DNA of 64,000 nt from Leptospira levettii (lineage in GTDB: Bacteria; Spirochaetota; Leptospiria; Leptospirales; Leptospiraceae): contig NZ_NPDM01000003.1 in assembly GCF_002812085.1 (NCBI RefSeq), positions 188,501 through 252,500 on the forward strand, read 5' to 3'. Positions 18,581 through 26,971 of this stretch are shown here, piece after piece. The stretch's first letter is position 1. Each line of letters starts with the position of its first letter. Both the position numbers and the translations under genes were made by a program. The notes beneath the pieces were generated by a model. The model was not told where the DNA came from. It saw only the letters and a program-made list of their open reading frames with translations, and did not search any database.

Positions 18581-18946
18581 TAAAACGAATGTAAATGTTA
18601 ATAAAAAAAAATGCAATAATGAAAAATACCCATAAGCCCAATTGGTAATTGTCCCAAAGATGCTTAGTTCATTGATTGTTTTCACCAAAACATCGACGTA
18701 ATAAAAAGGAAGATGACTTTAGTTTGGTGTAACGAATTCTCATCATTCTGTAACCAATCTGAGTCAATTGAAACAGATATGGTGATTAACTGGCGTTCCT
18801 CTATGGATTGGTACGAGGATTTGAATCCTGGCAAATTCTAACCTTAAAACGAAAAAAATGTAAAAAAAAGTTTGACGGGGATATGGCTGCACCCTCAATG
18901 TTGGCAATGTAAACAATGTTGTCACTGGCAACAAAGGGGTGATGGA
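18581..18946. other. Intergenic region without a recognised gene
   Basis: If the membrane-protein gene starts at 18580, these 366 bases hold no gene. The part from 18589 to 18688 is open on the minus strand and may be an N-terminal extension of that gene. TTGACG at 18872-18877 could be a -35 hexamer for the DUF2141 gene, but no good -10 stands at the expected distance. Imperfect repeats of GGCAA-T/CA occur near 18903-18932. Nothing else is evident. Confidence 0.3.
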
Positions 18947-19390
18947 ATGCAGTTGGTCAAAGGATTATTGGGGATATTTTTCTTTTTCCCTTTTTTTTCG
19001 TTAATCGCAGGTGATTTGGAAGTGGAGATACTCAATCGTAAATCCAATCAATCAGTGATTTTGTGTGCACTGTATGAAACTGCAAATGGATTCCTTTCCG
19101 ATGAAAAACAGGCAAGTTATAAGATTGTGGGAGTGGAAACAAACCATCAGAAAACAACCTGCCTCTTTAAAGGAATCCCTGATAAACAGTATGCAGTTTC
19201 TGTATTAGAGGATCTAAATCGAAATGGTAAGATGGATACAACCTTCATTGGTTTACCAAAAGAACCTTGGGGGGTATCTAGGAACCCACCTATGCATGCG
19301 TTTGGACCACCTTCTTTCGATGAGGCGGTCGTGAACGTAAAATCAAAACTTTTGATCCAAATCAAACTCAATCATAAGGATTCAAGATGA
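18947..19390 (+). CDS. DUF2141-domain exported protein
   Basis: 147 residues from ATG 18947, chosen because AAAGGGGTGATGG precedes it and because a signal peptide (MQLVKGLLGIFFFFPFFSLIAG) then begins at residue 1; the open frame reaches further upstream without signal features. The mature chain matches DUF2141: a beta sandwich with ILCALYETANGFL, FKGIPDKQYAVSVLEDLNRNG and MDTTFIGLPKEPWGVS. The family is periplasmic or outer-membrane associated and of unknown function. The stop overlaps the next start as ATGA, placing it in an operon with a broken SDR gene and an ABM-like lipoprotein. Confidence 0.83.
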   Translation: MQLVKGLLGIFFFFPFFSLIAGDLEVEILNRKSNQSVILCALYETANGFLSDEKQASYKIVGVETNHQKTTCLFKGIPDKQYAVSVLEDLNRNGKMDTTFIGLPKEPWGVSRNPPMHAFGPPSFDEAVVNVKSKLLIQIKLNHKDSR

Positions 19391-19859
19391 ATCCCTATTT
19401 ACAATACAATCATTTAGCATTGGTTACAGGTGCAAGCAGTGGAATTGGAAAAGATTTTGCCTATGGATTGGTCAAAAATGGATTTTCTCTCTATCTAGTT
19501 GCAAGGGATTTGCAAAAGTTAAATTAGATCAGACATATGCTGCTACAAAAGCATTTATTCAAAGTTTTGCGGAAGGACTCTATTGGGAATATAAAAAGAG
19601 TGGGGTTGATGTAATATCAGTTGCTCCTGGACCTGTTCAATCAGGTTTTGGTGAACGCGCTGGAATGTTAATGGGAAACGCACAGGAAACTCGGGGGATT
19701 GCGAAAAAAGTATTAAAAAATCTTGGTAAATCTATAACGATAAGGCCTGGGTTTTTATCAAAATTTCTGGGTTATTCACTTATACTCTTACCTAGATATT
19801 TGCGAACCTTACTTTTAAAACAAATTATGGGTAAGATGATATTTGGAGACAAAAAATGA
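19387..19859 (+). pseudogene. Short-chain dehydrogenase/reductase pseudogene with internal deletion and frameshift
   Basis: The first frame (ATG 19387) reads a normal SDR start: LALVTGASSGIGKDFAYGLV with the TGxxxGIG nucleotide-binding motif, then ends at TAG soon after LVARDLQKLN. Immediately afterwards, in a different frame, the sequence resumes as the second half of an SDR: LDQTYAATKAFIQSFAEGL with the YxxxK catalytic pair, then SVAPGPVQSGF and a normal C-terminus to TGA 19857-19859. About 100 residues, including the NNAG and catalytic Ser segments, are missing. Both ends keep ATGA overlaps with the neighbours, so the operon structure survived. It cannot make a working enzyme. Call is from motifs and is firm. 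Confidence 0.85.
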
Positions 19860-20326
19860 ATCAAACAAATACAATGATAATGATTTTGTTTAGTTGGTTA
19901 ATTCATTGTAAGATTGCAACTCCATTCCAAAGGAATGAGTCAGTAAATAAAGATTTATATGAGAATGAAACCGAAGTTGTAATCGCAATCACGGAAGTTG
20001 AAATATCAGGATCGTATTCTCTTCGTTCAATTTTTTGGAATCGTGTATCATCAGTTCGATCAAAATTGAATCAAAATGAAGGGTATTTGGGTGGGGCAAT
20101 CCGTAGAGAAATATTTGGAAATAGAGCTTGGACGATGACAGTTTGGAAAAATGAAAGTGCATTGGATCAATTTGTTTATTCCAAAGAACATGAAAGAGCA
20201 ATGAAAGAAGGTGGGCCGGCTGTAAAAAAAAGTAAATTTTATAGAGGGTTTGTGAAATGGAAAGAACTTCCCATTTCATGGGAGAGAGCAGAAAAGTTAA
20301 TTGATGAAGAAGGTAGAACCGAGTGA
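19856..20326 (+). CDS. Small lipoprotein with ABM/DUF3291-like ferredoxin fold
   Basis: 156 residues. The N-terminus has a hydrophobic stretch ending SWLIHC (Cys18), a possible relaxed lipobox. The body (about 40-135) looks like an antibiotic-biosynthesis-monooxygenase or DUF3291-type fold: VVIAITEVEISG, a helix, GYLGGAIRREIFGNRAWTMTVWKNESALDQFV and YSKEHERAM. Such proteins bind small ligands or haem; no function is claimed. It overlaps the SDR pseudogene stop by ATGA and is the last gene of that operon. The stop is 34 bases from a convergent gene. Confidence 0.6.
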   Translation: MNQTNTMIMILFSWLIHCKIATPFQRNESVNKDLYENETEVVIAITEVEISGSYSLRSIFWNRVSSVRSKLNQNEGYLGGAIRREIFGNRAWTMTVWKNESALDQFVYSKEHERAMKEGGPAVKKSKFYRGFVKWKELPISWERAEKLIDEEGRTE

Positions 20327-20359
20327 ATCATTATTTATAGTGAAATCCATTCAAATTTT

Positions 20360-21190
20360 TTAGTTTGGAATTTCTTTAAATAAGCGGAAAAAATACATCT
20401 CAACAAATGCTTTGATCACGAGTGTGATAATTGGGCCTGATACTGGAAGTTTGATCATTAGAATGAGTGCACCGAAATAAAAAAATAAGAATCCAAAATA
20501 GAACAAAGGTGTATATTCCCAAATTTCAGATGGATTTTTATCTGCACCTATTAATACTCTGAATGATTGTAACATTTTTTGGAATTGGTTATGTTTTGGA
20601 ATTTTAGGAGTACCCATCACCACCCAAGCCCAAGATTCATTGTATTTTTTATATGCTTTTGATTCAAAAAAATCAAAAAGTTTTGGTAAATAACGATACA
20701 ATGTAAATAAAAAGATCCCCCAAATATAATACTGCTCTTTGGCGTTGAGTGATTGGTAAAGAGTTAAAAAATTAAAATTAGTTTCCAATGCACCTGTGGT
20801 TGCGACACTCAAAAAGAGTTCAATCATCATATAAAAGAAAAAATTAAAACCAATGAGTAAACTAATCATGCAGAGGAGTGCAATGAATAAGATGGCACCA
20901 AAAAATGGTATAAAGATAAAATAAAAAATTTTCCCAATGACTGGTTTTGGGATTTCCAAATCTTGTAAACCTGCTTCTTTACCCTGTTGGATGGCAGCAA
21001 AAATAGCGCAGGAAATGAGTCTTAACATTCCAAAACCAAAAACAAAATAAAGTTCGGGATATAGTGCGATCATGATATTTCTAGGTTCTGATGAAAAAAT
21101 AAATAAACCCAGAAGAGGAGCTAAATCGGCAAAAAAATCAGACCATTCTTTTTTTGTCCATGGGAGTAAGCTGAGAAGAAAATGCAACAT
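20360..21190 (-). CDS. Hypothetical polytopic membrane protein
   Basis: 276 residues, not recognised. About six hydrophobic segments (near residues 18-35, 45-70, 85-115, 118-140, 155-170 and 225-265) with a conserved-looking cytosolic loop around 175-220 (YKKYNESWAWVVMGTPKIPKHN). Leptospira-type aromatic-rich loops. The gene stands alone in a region with two pseudogenes. Function unknown. Confidence 0.5.
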   Translation of the reverse strand: MLHFLLSLLPWTKKEWSDFFADLAPLLGLFIFSSEPRNIMIALYPELYFVFGFGMLRLISCAIFAAIQQGKEAGLQDLEIPKPVIGKIFYFIFIPFFGAILFIALLCMISLLIGFNFFFYMMIELFLSVATTGALETNFNFLTLYQSLNAKEQYYIWGIFLFTLYRYLPKLFDFFESKAYKKYNESWAWVVMGTPKIPKHNQFQKMLQSFRVLIGADKNPSEIWEYTPLFYFGFLFFYFGALILMIKLPVSGPIITLVIKAFVEMYFFRLFKEIPN

Positions 21191-21254
21191 TGTGCAAAGG
21201 AGTTTATGAGAATTTTATCGATTTCAATCTAAATTTTGAAAGATTTCTCAATTT

Positions 21255-21536
21255 TTATATTGGAAGAGAAACTTTAAAAGTTGTTTTGCCAGGTATGGAA
21301 TCAACAATAACTTGCCCATTGTGTTTGAAGATCACTCGTTTTACAATGTCGAGTCCTAATCCGCTAGCCTCACCTAACTCTCTTGTGGTGAAAAATGGTT
21401 CGAATATCCTATCTTTTATTTCTTCTTTGATCCCACAACCTGTATCTTCAATCAGTACACTGATCTAATTGGTTCCATCAGATATTATCCATATGTTGGT
21501 TTGACCTTTTGCGTAATGTGGATATATGATTTTATT
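21255..21536 (-). pseudogene. Histidine kinase C-terminal (HATPase) remnant
   Basis: On the minus strand the frame ending at TAA 21255-21257 reads ISVLIEDTGCGIKEEI, then DRIFEPFFTT, then GLGLDIVKRVIFKHNG and a typical kinase end. These are the G1, F and G2 boxes of a histidine kinase ATPase domain. An in-frame TAG (21465-21467) interrupts it and a further TAA closes the frame at 21537. Upstream of that no kinase sequence can be traced, so the sensor, HisKA and N-box parts are gone. No start codon exists in the open part, so it is a decayed fragment rather than a gene. Confidence 0.8.
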
Positions 21537-21719
21537 TTAGGTGATTGAATCTTGAGTCGAAAAGAAGGTCTCTAAAGTGTAGTATAACAAGTGTCACTGC
21601 ATTGAAATTTTATGAAAAATTTGAATCGATAAATCTTAGTTGAGAATGGAAAAGGATTTGGGTTTATACCTTGGAGAGGTACTTTTTTAAGTTCTGCTAT
21701 CTCCTACCGAATTTGTTCT
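21465..21719. other. Non-coding stretch beyond the kinase remnant
   Basis: These 255 bases up to the adenylate cyclase stop contain only the short stop-interrupted extension of the kinase remnant (to 21536). No further kinase motifs, no insertion-sequence ends, no clear terminator for the cyclase gene. It is likely decayed coding DNA. Confidence 0.35.
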
Positions 21720-22952
21720 TTAGTTTTTTTTGACTAAAAAATAGGTTTCCATGATTCCTTTCCCTTTGACTTGGATTTCACGTTTTGTTTCAAAAGTAAA
21801 ATTTGATTTTAATTTTTGGTATACTTCTTTGGAGACATGAATTTTTCCTTCGGTTCCATGGGATTCCATTCGACTTGCTGTGTTGACACTATCCCCCCAA
21901 AGGTCATAAATAAATTTACTTTTCCCAATGACTCCCGCAACTACAGGACCTGTGTGGATTCCGATTCGAATTTTGAAAGGTTTTGAATCTTGTGTAATAC
22001 CATTCTCAATGGATGATAACATGTCAAGTGCACATAAAGCAACAGCTTCGCAGTGATCTTCTCTTGCCTCAGGGATTCCGGAAGCCACCATATAAGCATC
22101 ACCAATGGTTTTAATTTTTTCTAAATTATGGTTTTGGACGATGGTATCAAATTCTGAAAATATTTCATTTAGAATGGAAACAATCTTTTCTGGTTCCATA
22201 GTTTGAGACAAAACTGTAAAGTCCACAATATCAGCGAATAGAATTGTTGCTTCACTGGATTTATCTGCAATAATCTCATTTTTTGATTTGAGGCGATCCG
22301 CAATCGAGGCGGGAAGAATATTAAGGAGAAGGCTTTCCGATTTTTGGTGTTCTAATTCCAGTAAGTCTTGTGCTTTGTGAAGAGTTTTGTAATTAAATAA
22401 TGTGACTATGTATACTAATATGCATAAAGCAACAAGAGTGATCAGTCTCCCTAGTTGAAAAAATTCTGGGGGAGCTTGGATGATTGGACCTTTATTTGTT
22501 AAATAAAATTCTACAGAGATAAATAAGATAAGAGCAGATATTGATACACGAGTGATATAACGTAGCTGTTTTGGAGGGAAAGTATAAAAAGCCATGATGC
22601 TGATAAGTAACAAAAAAAGATGATTGTCGGACTCCCTACCTGCTTGTAATGAATTGAATACAACACACAACATCGCAGTGTATAAGAAGAATAATTTTGC
22701 AAATGTATACCATCCTTTGTAGTTAAAGTATAAGACAAATAACCAAAGGACTGGGAAAAAAATAGAATTAAAAATGATATATTGGCTCGAAGGATAATAG
22801 GGAAGTAGAGACGGGATAATTGAAAAAAGCCATACCCCGACAATAATGGACAAAGCGTTCGTCAAACGAATGAATTTGGCATCCTTTTCTTTTAAATCAT
22901 TCGTGACTCCAATGTTTAGAATCTTTGTCCAAAATTGTTTCAAGAATTTCAT
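21720..22952 (-). CDS. Class III adenylate/guanylate cyclase with six-helix membrane domain
   Basis: About 410 residues from ATG 22952. The first 190 residues hold about six transmembrane helices, and the C-terminal half is a cyclase homology domain: ATILFADIVDFTVLSQTM (metal Asp), TIGDAYMVASG (metal Asp and transition-state region), RIGIHTGPVVAG and YDLWGDSVNTASRMES. The layout (six helices, short linker, one cyclase domain) is common in Leptospira and makes cAMP or cGMP. A TTG start at 23012 would add 20 residues; neither start has a good ribosome-binding site, so the start is uncertain. The gene is monocistronic. Confidence 0.88.
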   Translation of the reverse strand: MKFLKQFWTKILNIGVTNDLKEKDAKFIRLTNALSIIVGVWLFSIIPSLLPYYPSSQYIIFNSIFFPVLWLFVLYFNYKGWYTFAKLFFLYTAMLCVVFNSLQAGRESDNHLFLLLISIMAFYTFPPKQLRYITRVSISALILFISVEFYLTNKGPIIQAPPEFFQLGRLITLVALCILVYIVTLFNYKTLHKAQDLLELEHQKSESLLLNILPASIADRLKSKNEIIADKSSEATILFADIVDFTVLSQTMEPEKIVSILNEIFSEFDTIVQNHNLEKIKTIGDAYMVASGIPEAREDHCEAVALCALDMLSSIENGITQDSKPFKIRIGIHTGPVVAGVIGKSKFIYDLWGDSVNTASRMESHGTEGKIHVSKEVYQKLKSNFTFETKREIQVKGKGIMETYFLVKKN

Positions 22953-23131
22953 TTCAGGAAAATGAGAGTAAAATGGAAGTGATGTCAATAGAATTTCGGA
23001 CTTATATGGCAATATACAATAGTATGATCATGTAAATGATTCCAATACGAGTATTTAGGGGGAAATGATGGGAGGCAGAAGCAAATGTCATTGGTTAGAA
23101 GGCAAATGACTGGATTACAAACTTTTTTCCT

Positions 23132-23183
23132 GCGCACCGGATCGACTGAGCGCCCTCGCCGAGGGAGAGCCGGAAATGTGCGC
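23132..23183. promoter_or_regulatory. GC-rich structured element upstream of the rpsB operon
   Basis: A 52-base GC-rich island stands out from AT-rich surroundings. Nested complementary arms are visible: GCGCAC (23132-23137) with GTGCGC (23178-23183), CGG (23138-23140) with CCG (23170-23172), and an inner CCCTC-GCC-GAGGG hairpin (23153-23165). About 20 bases later comes a perfect TTGACA (23203-23208), a possible -35 for the operon, though no good -10 follows at 16-18 bases. The rest of the gap 22953-23260 shows nothing else. Function is unknown; it may be an operator, a small RNA part or a repeat element. Confidence 0.4.
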
Positions 23184-23260
23184 CCGTGCTTTTCCTTTCC
23201 CCTTGACAATCTGCCCAAATTCCAAATTCTGACAGGAAAGCTTGATAAAGGTGCTTTTGG

Positions 23261-23494
23261 ATGAACAAAACCCAGATGGGGAACCTGCTTTTGGTGCTTT
23301 TTTTGGGACTGATGGCGGGAGCTGTGGCAGGAGTGGTCTTAGATCGCCTCTTTGGCACAAACACTCTCTCTCGGTTTTTGTTCGAATCACCAGTATCGTT
23401 TGAGCTTTATATAATTAAAGTCGAGTTCCAGCTAACCCCTGCAAGTATCGTTGGTCTTGTAGCGTCTGGATATCTCGCACTAAAAAAGGGGTAA
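23261..23494 (+). CDS. Small membrane protein (DUF4321-like)
   Basis: 77 residues with two hydrophobic helices (about 8-28 and 58-74) joined by a loop with [15 protein letters not shown] and [14 protein letters not shown]. The pattern matches DUF4321, a family of small membrane proteins of unknown function. ATG 23261 follows AAAGGTG by about 8 bases. Two bases separate its stop from the rpsB start, so it opens the rpsB-tsf-pyrH-frr operon. Confidence 0.7.
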   Translation: MNKTQMGNLLLVLFLGLMAGAVAGVVLDRLFGTNTLSRFLFESPVSFELYIIKVEFQLTPASIVGLVASGYLALKKG

Positions 23495-23496
23495 GT

Positions 23497-24378
23497 ATGT
23501 CAGTAATTTCCATGAAAAGTCTGCTAGAAGCAGGCGTACACTTCGGTCACCAAACACGTCGTTGGAACCCAAAAATGAGTCCTTATGTTTATACGGCTCG
23601 TAACGGGATCCACATCATCGACCTCCAAAAGACAGTTCAAAAAACAAAAGAAGCTTATGATGCTTTAAAAAAGTTAACTGGCCAAGGAAAAAAAGTTCTC
23701 TTTGTAGGAACTAAAAAACAAGCTCGCGGTGCCATCGAAAGAGCAGCACAGGCGTGCAGTATGTACTATGTATCTAACCGTTGGTTAGGTGGACTTCTCA
23801 CAAACTGGAACACAGTTAAGAAGTCAATTGCTCGTTTGAAACGACTTGAGCAAATGGAAGAGAACAACTCTTTCGAACAAGAAGCTCGTACAAAAAAAGA
23901 AGCATTATCACTCAAACGTGAGTTAGAAAAACTCCGCCAAACACTTGGTGGGATTAAGGATATGGCAGTTGTGCCTGAGATCCTTTTTGTGATCGATCCT
24001 AAAAAAGAAGAAATTGCTGTCAAAGAAGCGAAAAAACTTGGTTTAAAAGTGTTCGCTGTGATTGATACAAACTGTGATCCAGAGCCAATCGATTACCCAA
24101 TTCCAGGTAATGATGATGCGATTCGTGCAATTTCTTTATTCCTTGATACTATGGCAAATGCAGTTCTTGAAGGAACTGGTGGCGAAGTCATCCAAACTAA
24201 TTTTGCGGAAGATATGGACGCAGAACAACTTGCACTTGAATACCAAGGTGAGTACGATGAGTCCGGAAAATTCATTATGGACGATGAACTTCCTCCAGTC
24301 GCAAAAGACATCCCTGTGGATGCTGATGCAGCAAAAAAAGCAGAAGTAAAAGTTGAAGCTACAGAAGGTAAAGAGTAA
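23497..24378 (+). CDS. rpsB: 30S ribosomal protein S2
   Basis: 293 residues. S2 signatures are clear: [20 protein letters not shown] near the start, [17 protein letters not shown] and the later [20 protein letters not shown] followed by AIRAISLF. The protein is essential for the small subunit head/body junction and S1 docking. It is longer than E. coli S2 (about 241) by an acidic and lysine-rich tail of about 50 residues, a known type of S2 extension. The tsf gene overlaps the stop by one base. Likely controlled at the operon leader, as rpsB autoregulation is known elsewhere. Confidence 0.98.
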   Translation: MSVISMKSLLEAGVHFGHQTRRWNPKMSPYVYTARNGIHIIDLQKTVQKTKEAYDALKKLTGQGKKVLFVGTKKQARGAIERAAQACSMYYVSNRWLGGLLTNWNTVKKSIARLKRLEQMEENNSFEQEARTKKEALSLKRELEKLRQTLGGIKDMAVVPEILFVIDPKKEEIAVKEAKKLGLKVFAVIDTNCDPEPIDYPIPGNDDAIRAISLFLDTMANAVLEGTGGEVIQTNFAEDMDAEQLALEYQGEYDESGKFIMDDELPPVAKDIPVDADAAKKAEVKVEATEGKE

Positions 24379-24974
24379 TGGCAGTTAGCTCCGAACAAAT
24401 CAAAGACCTCCGCGAACGTACAGGCGCGGGGATGATGGACTGCAAAAAAGCCCTCGAAGAAAAGGGTGGCGACATTGAAAAAGCAGTTACATATCTCAGA
24501 GAAAAAGGTTTAGCGAAAGCTGCAAAACGTGCAGGTCGCGAAACTGGTGAAGGAAAAATCATCGCTTATGTTCACGGAACAGGAAAAACAGGAGTTCTTG
24601 TTGAGCTCAACTGTGAAACTGATTTCGTTGCAAACAACGAAGCGTTTGAAGCTCTTGGAAAAGAGATCGCTCTTCAAATCACTGCGATGAATCCTTTGTA
24701 TGTAAACGAAGAATCCATTCCTAAATCTGAAATTGAGAACGAAATGAACGTACAAAAAGCTCTTCTTGAAAAAGAAGGGAAAAAAGCGGATCAAATCGAA
24801 AAAATCCTTCCTGGTAAAATGAAAAAGTTCTACGAAGAGATTTGTCTCATCCACCAAAAATCAATTCGTGACAACTCCAAAACCATCAATGACCTTCTCC
24901 AAGAAGCCATTGCAAAATTTGGAGAGAACATTACTGTTGGTAGGTTCTCGAGGTTCCAAGTAGGTGGGAACTAG
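24378..24974 (+). CDS. tsf: Elongation factor Ts (short form)
   Basis: 198 residues, the short form with one core subdomain, versus about 280 in E. coli. The N-terminal UBA-like domain reads [20 protein letters not shown] and the EF-Tu contact motif [10 protein letters not shown] is present. EF-Ts recharges EF-Tu by exchanging GDP for GTP. The C-terminus ends [18 protein letters not shown], the usual end of the protein, so it is not truncated. Start shares a base with the rpsB stop; the pyrH start lies inside its last codons (11 bases). Confidence 0.98.
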   Translation: MAVSSEQIKDLRERTGAGMMDCKKALEEKGGDIEKAVTYLREKGLAKAAKRAGRETGEGKIIAYVHGTGKTGVLVELNCETDFVANNEAFEALGKEIALQITAMNPLYVNEESIPKSEIENEMNVQKALLEKEGKKADQIEKILPGKMKKFYEEICLIHQKSIRDNSKTINDLLQEAIAKFGENITVGRFSRFQVGGN

Positions 24975-25710
24975 TCCGCGTTTTAAACGTATCCTCATTA
25001 AAATCTCCGGCGAGGCTCTCGCCGGTGAGGGTGAACTTGGTATTGATACCAATAAAACATTCTCACTTGCCGGACAAATCAAAGAAGTTCATGACTTAGG
25101 TCTAGAAGTGGCTGTGGTTGTTGGCGGTGGGAATATGATCCGTGGCGAAACCTTAGCAAAATCTGGAATGGACCGTGCCACTGCCGATTATATGGGTATG
25201 CTTGGTACCATTATGAATGGACTCGCCTTACAAGATGCATGCGAAAAACAAGGGATGTTTACCCGAGTTCTTTCCGCCATCGAAATGAAATCCGTTGCAG
25301 AACCTTATATTCGAAGACGTGCCGTTCGCCATTTAGAAAAAAATCGCGTGATTATTTTTGCTGGTGGAACTGGGAATCCTTATTTCACGACAGATACAAC
25401 TGCATCGTTACGCGCTGTAGAAGTAGGTTGCGAAGTCATTCTTAAGGCAACCAAAGTGGATGGTGTTTACACTGCGGATCCAAAAAAAGATCCAAACGCA
25501 CAAAGGTATTTACAAGTTTCTTTTATGGAGTCCATTAAACACAGGTTAAAGGTGATGGATTCAACAGCACTCAGTCTATGTATGGATAATAATATGCCGA
25601 TCATAGTGTTTGATATTTTTAAAGCTGGTAATTTAAGAAAATTAATCGATGGGGAACCAATTGGTACATTGATTTCCAATACAGAGGAAGTGATTCTAGA
25701 TGGTAGATGA
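24964..25710 (+). CDS. pyrH: Uridylate kinase
   Basis: 248 residues of the amino-acid-kinase fold: [13 protein letters not shown] (phosphate-binding), [29 protein letters not shown] and [13 protein letters not shown]. It phosphorylates UMP to UDP and is hexameric and GTP-regulated in bacteria. The start is GTG 24964, inside the end of tsf, with GAGG about 11 bases upstream; no later start keeps the first strand. The frr start overlaps its end by 11 bases, so the four genes are tightly coupled. Confidence 0.97.
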   Translation: MGTSPRFKRILIKISGEALAGEGELGIDTNKTFSLAGQIKEVHDLGLEVAVVVGGGNMIRGETLAKSGMDRATADYMGMLGTIMNGLALQDACEKQGMFTRVLSAIEMKSVAEPYIRRRAVRHLEKNRVIIFAGGTGNPYFTTDTTASLRAVEVGCEVILKATKVDGVYTADPKKDPNAQRYLQVSFMESIKHRLKVMDSTALSLCMDNNMPIIVFDIFKAGNLRKLIDGEPIGTLISNTEEVILDGR

Positions 25711-26251
25711 AATTATAAAATCCATGCAGTCCAAAATGGACAAAACGGTTGATGCATTAAAAAAAGACTTTGGAACCATTCGTACGGGAAAAGCAAATCC
25801 GATGATGGTGGAAGATGTAAGAGTGGACTACTATGGAACCCTCACTCCCTTAAATCAACTTGGGAAAATTGCCTGTCCAGAGCCACGTGTGATTCTCATC
25901 ACTCCTTTTGAAAAAGGAATGTTAAAAGACATTGAAAAAGCAATTTTTGCAGCAAGTCTTGGGCTCACACCAAATAACGACGGTTCAAGCATTCGGATCA
26001 ATATCCCTGAACTAACAGGGGAAAGACGAAAAGAACTGGCAAAAGTGGTCAAACAAAAAGCGGAGGAAAAAAAAGTTGCGATTCGTAACATCCGCCGTGA
26101 TGCCAATGATGAATTAAAAAAACACCAATCAGAAATGTCCCAAGATGAAGTCAAAGGCCATCAAGATAAAATCCAAAAAATTACGGATTCTTATATTGCA
26201 AAATTGGGAGATTTAGAAAAGGAAAAAGAAAAAGAGATCACTACTCTTTAA
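25700..26251 (+). CDS. frr: Ribosome recycling factor
   Basis: 183 residues, the normal length. The N-terminal helix ([22 protein letters not shown]) and the ribosome-binding [18 protein letters not shown] and [13 protein letters not shown] segments are diagnostic. It splits post-termination ribosomes with EF-G. The alternating helical domain and the beta domain are both complete. Six bases separate it from uppS. Confidence 0.98.
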   Translation: MVDEIIKSMQSKMDKTVDALKKDFGTIRTGKANPMMVEDVRVDYYGTLTPLNQLGKIACPEPRVILITPFEKGMLKDIEKAIFAASLGLTPNNDGSSIRINIPELTGERRKELAKVVKQKAEEKKVAIRNIRRDANDELKKHQSEMSQDEVKGHQDKIQKITDSYIAKLGDLEKEKEKEITTL

Positions 26252-26257
26252 TTTCCT

Positions 26258-26971
26258 ATGAAGTTGAATACCATCCCTTCCCACATTGCTGTCATCATGG
26301 ACGGAAATGGTAGGTGGGCGGAAAACCAAGGGAAAAAAAGAACCGAAGGCCACAGAGAAGGGGCAAATGCAATTGATCGCCTTTTGGATGTGGCTTTGGA
26401 ATACAAAATCCCAAACATCTCCCTCTATGCTTTCTCTACAGAAAACTGGAAACGTCCCATCACGGAAATCCAAGCCATCTTTGGTCTGTTAGTCGAGTTT
26501 ATCGAAACTCGCCTTGATACGATCCACGAGAAAGGAATTCGTATCCACCATAGTGGGGCAAGGAACAAACTTTCCAAAACAGTTTTATCCAAAATTGACC
26601 ACGCCATGGCCGTGACTAAAAAAAATAAAAAACTCACAGCTAACTTTTGTTTGAACTATGGTGGACACGAAGAGATTTTAAGTAATTTTTCGCGTGTGAT
26701 GGCAGCACGTAAGGCCAAAAAAGAACCTTTGGACAAAGCCATTTCCTCCAAAGAATTTGAAAAATATTTGTATACATCACCTTTGCCACCCGTAGATTTA
26801 TTGATCAGAACTGCGGGAGAACAAAGGATTTCAAACTTTCTATTATGGCAAAGTGCATACGCAGAAATGTATTTTACGAGTACACTTTGGCCGGACTTTG
26901 GAAGGACCTCACTTGAGGAAGCTCTTCAGTTTTTTGATTCCCGAAAACGAAAATTTGGTGGTTTGTTATGA
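26258..26971 (+). CDS. uppS: Isoprenyl transferase (undecaprenyl pyrophosphate synthase)
   Basis: 237 residues. The cis-prenyltransferase signature IAVIMDGNGRWAENQGKKR (Asp15 catalytic) and the later PPVDLLIRTAGEQRISNFLL with SAYAEMYFT are present. It condenses isopentenyl units on farnesyl diphosphate to make the C55 carrier for peptidoglycan and other glycans. Precursors come from the MEP pathway, whose dxr lies two genes downstream and dxs 10 kb away. Overlaps cdsA by four bases. Confidence 0.97.
   Translation: MKLNTIPSHIAVIMDGNGRWAENQGKKRTEGHREGANAIDRLLDVALEYKIPNISLYAFSTENWKRPITEIQAIFGLLVEFIETRLDTIHEKGIRIHHSGARNKLSKTVLSKIDHAMAVTKKNKKLTANFCLNYGGHEEILSNFSRVMAARKAKKEPLDKAISSKEFEKYLYTSPLPPVDLLIRTAGEQRISNFLLWQSAYAEMYFTSTLWPDFGRTSLEEALQFFDSRKRKFGGLL

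Noticed and set aside
18805..18850. A GAGGATTTGAATCCTGG stretch resembling a tRNA T-arm
   Set aside because: No matching acceptor, D-arm or anticodon arm can be built from the surrounding 80 bases.
21190..21468. Plus-strand 92-residue open frame
   Set aside because: It is the complement of the kinase remnant, whose minus-strand translation shows clear HATPase motifs.
23095..23390. Overlapping minus-strand frames ahead of rpsB
   Set aside because: They lie opposite the small DUF4321-like gene and the GC-rich island, have basic low-complexity sequence and mutually overlap; no protein-like features.
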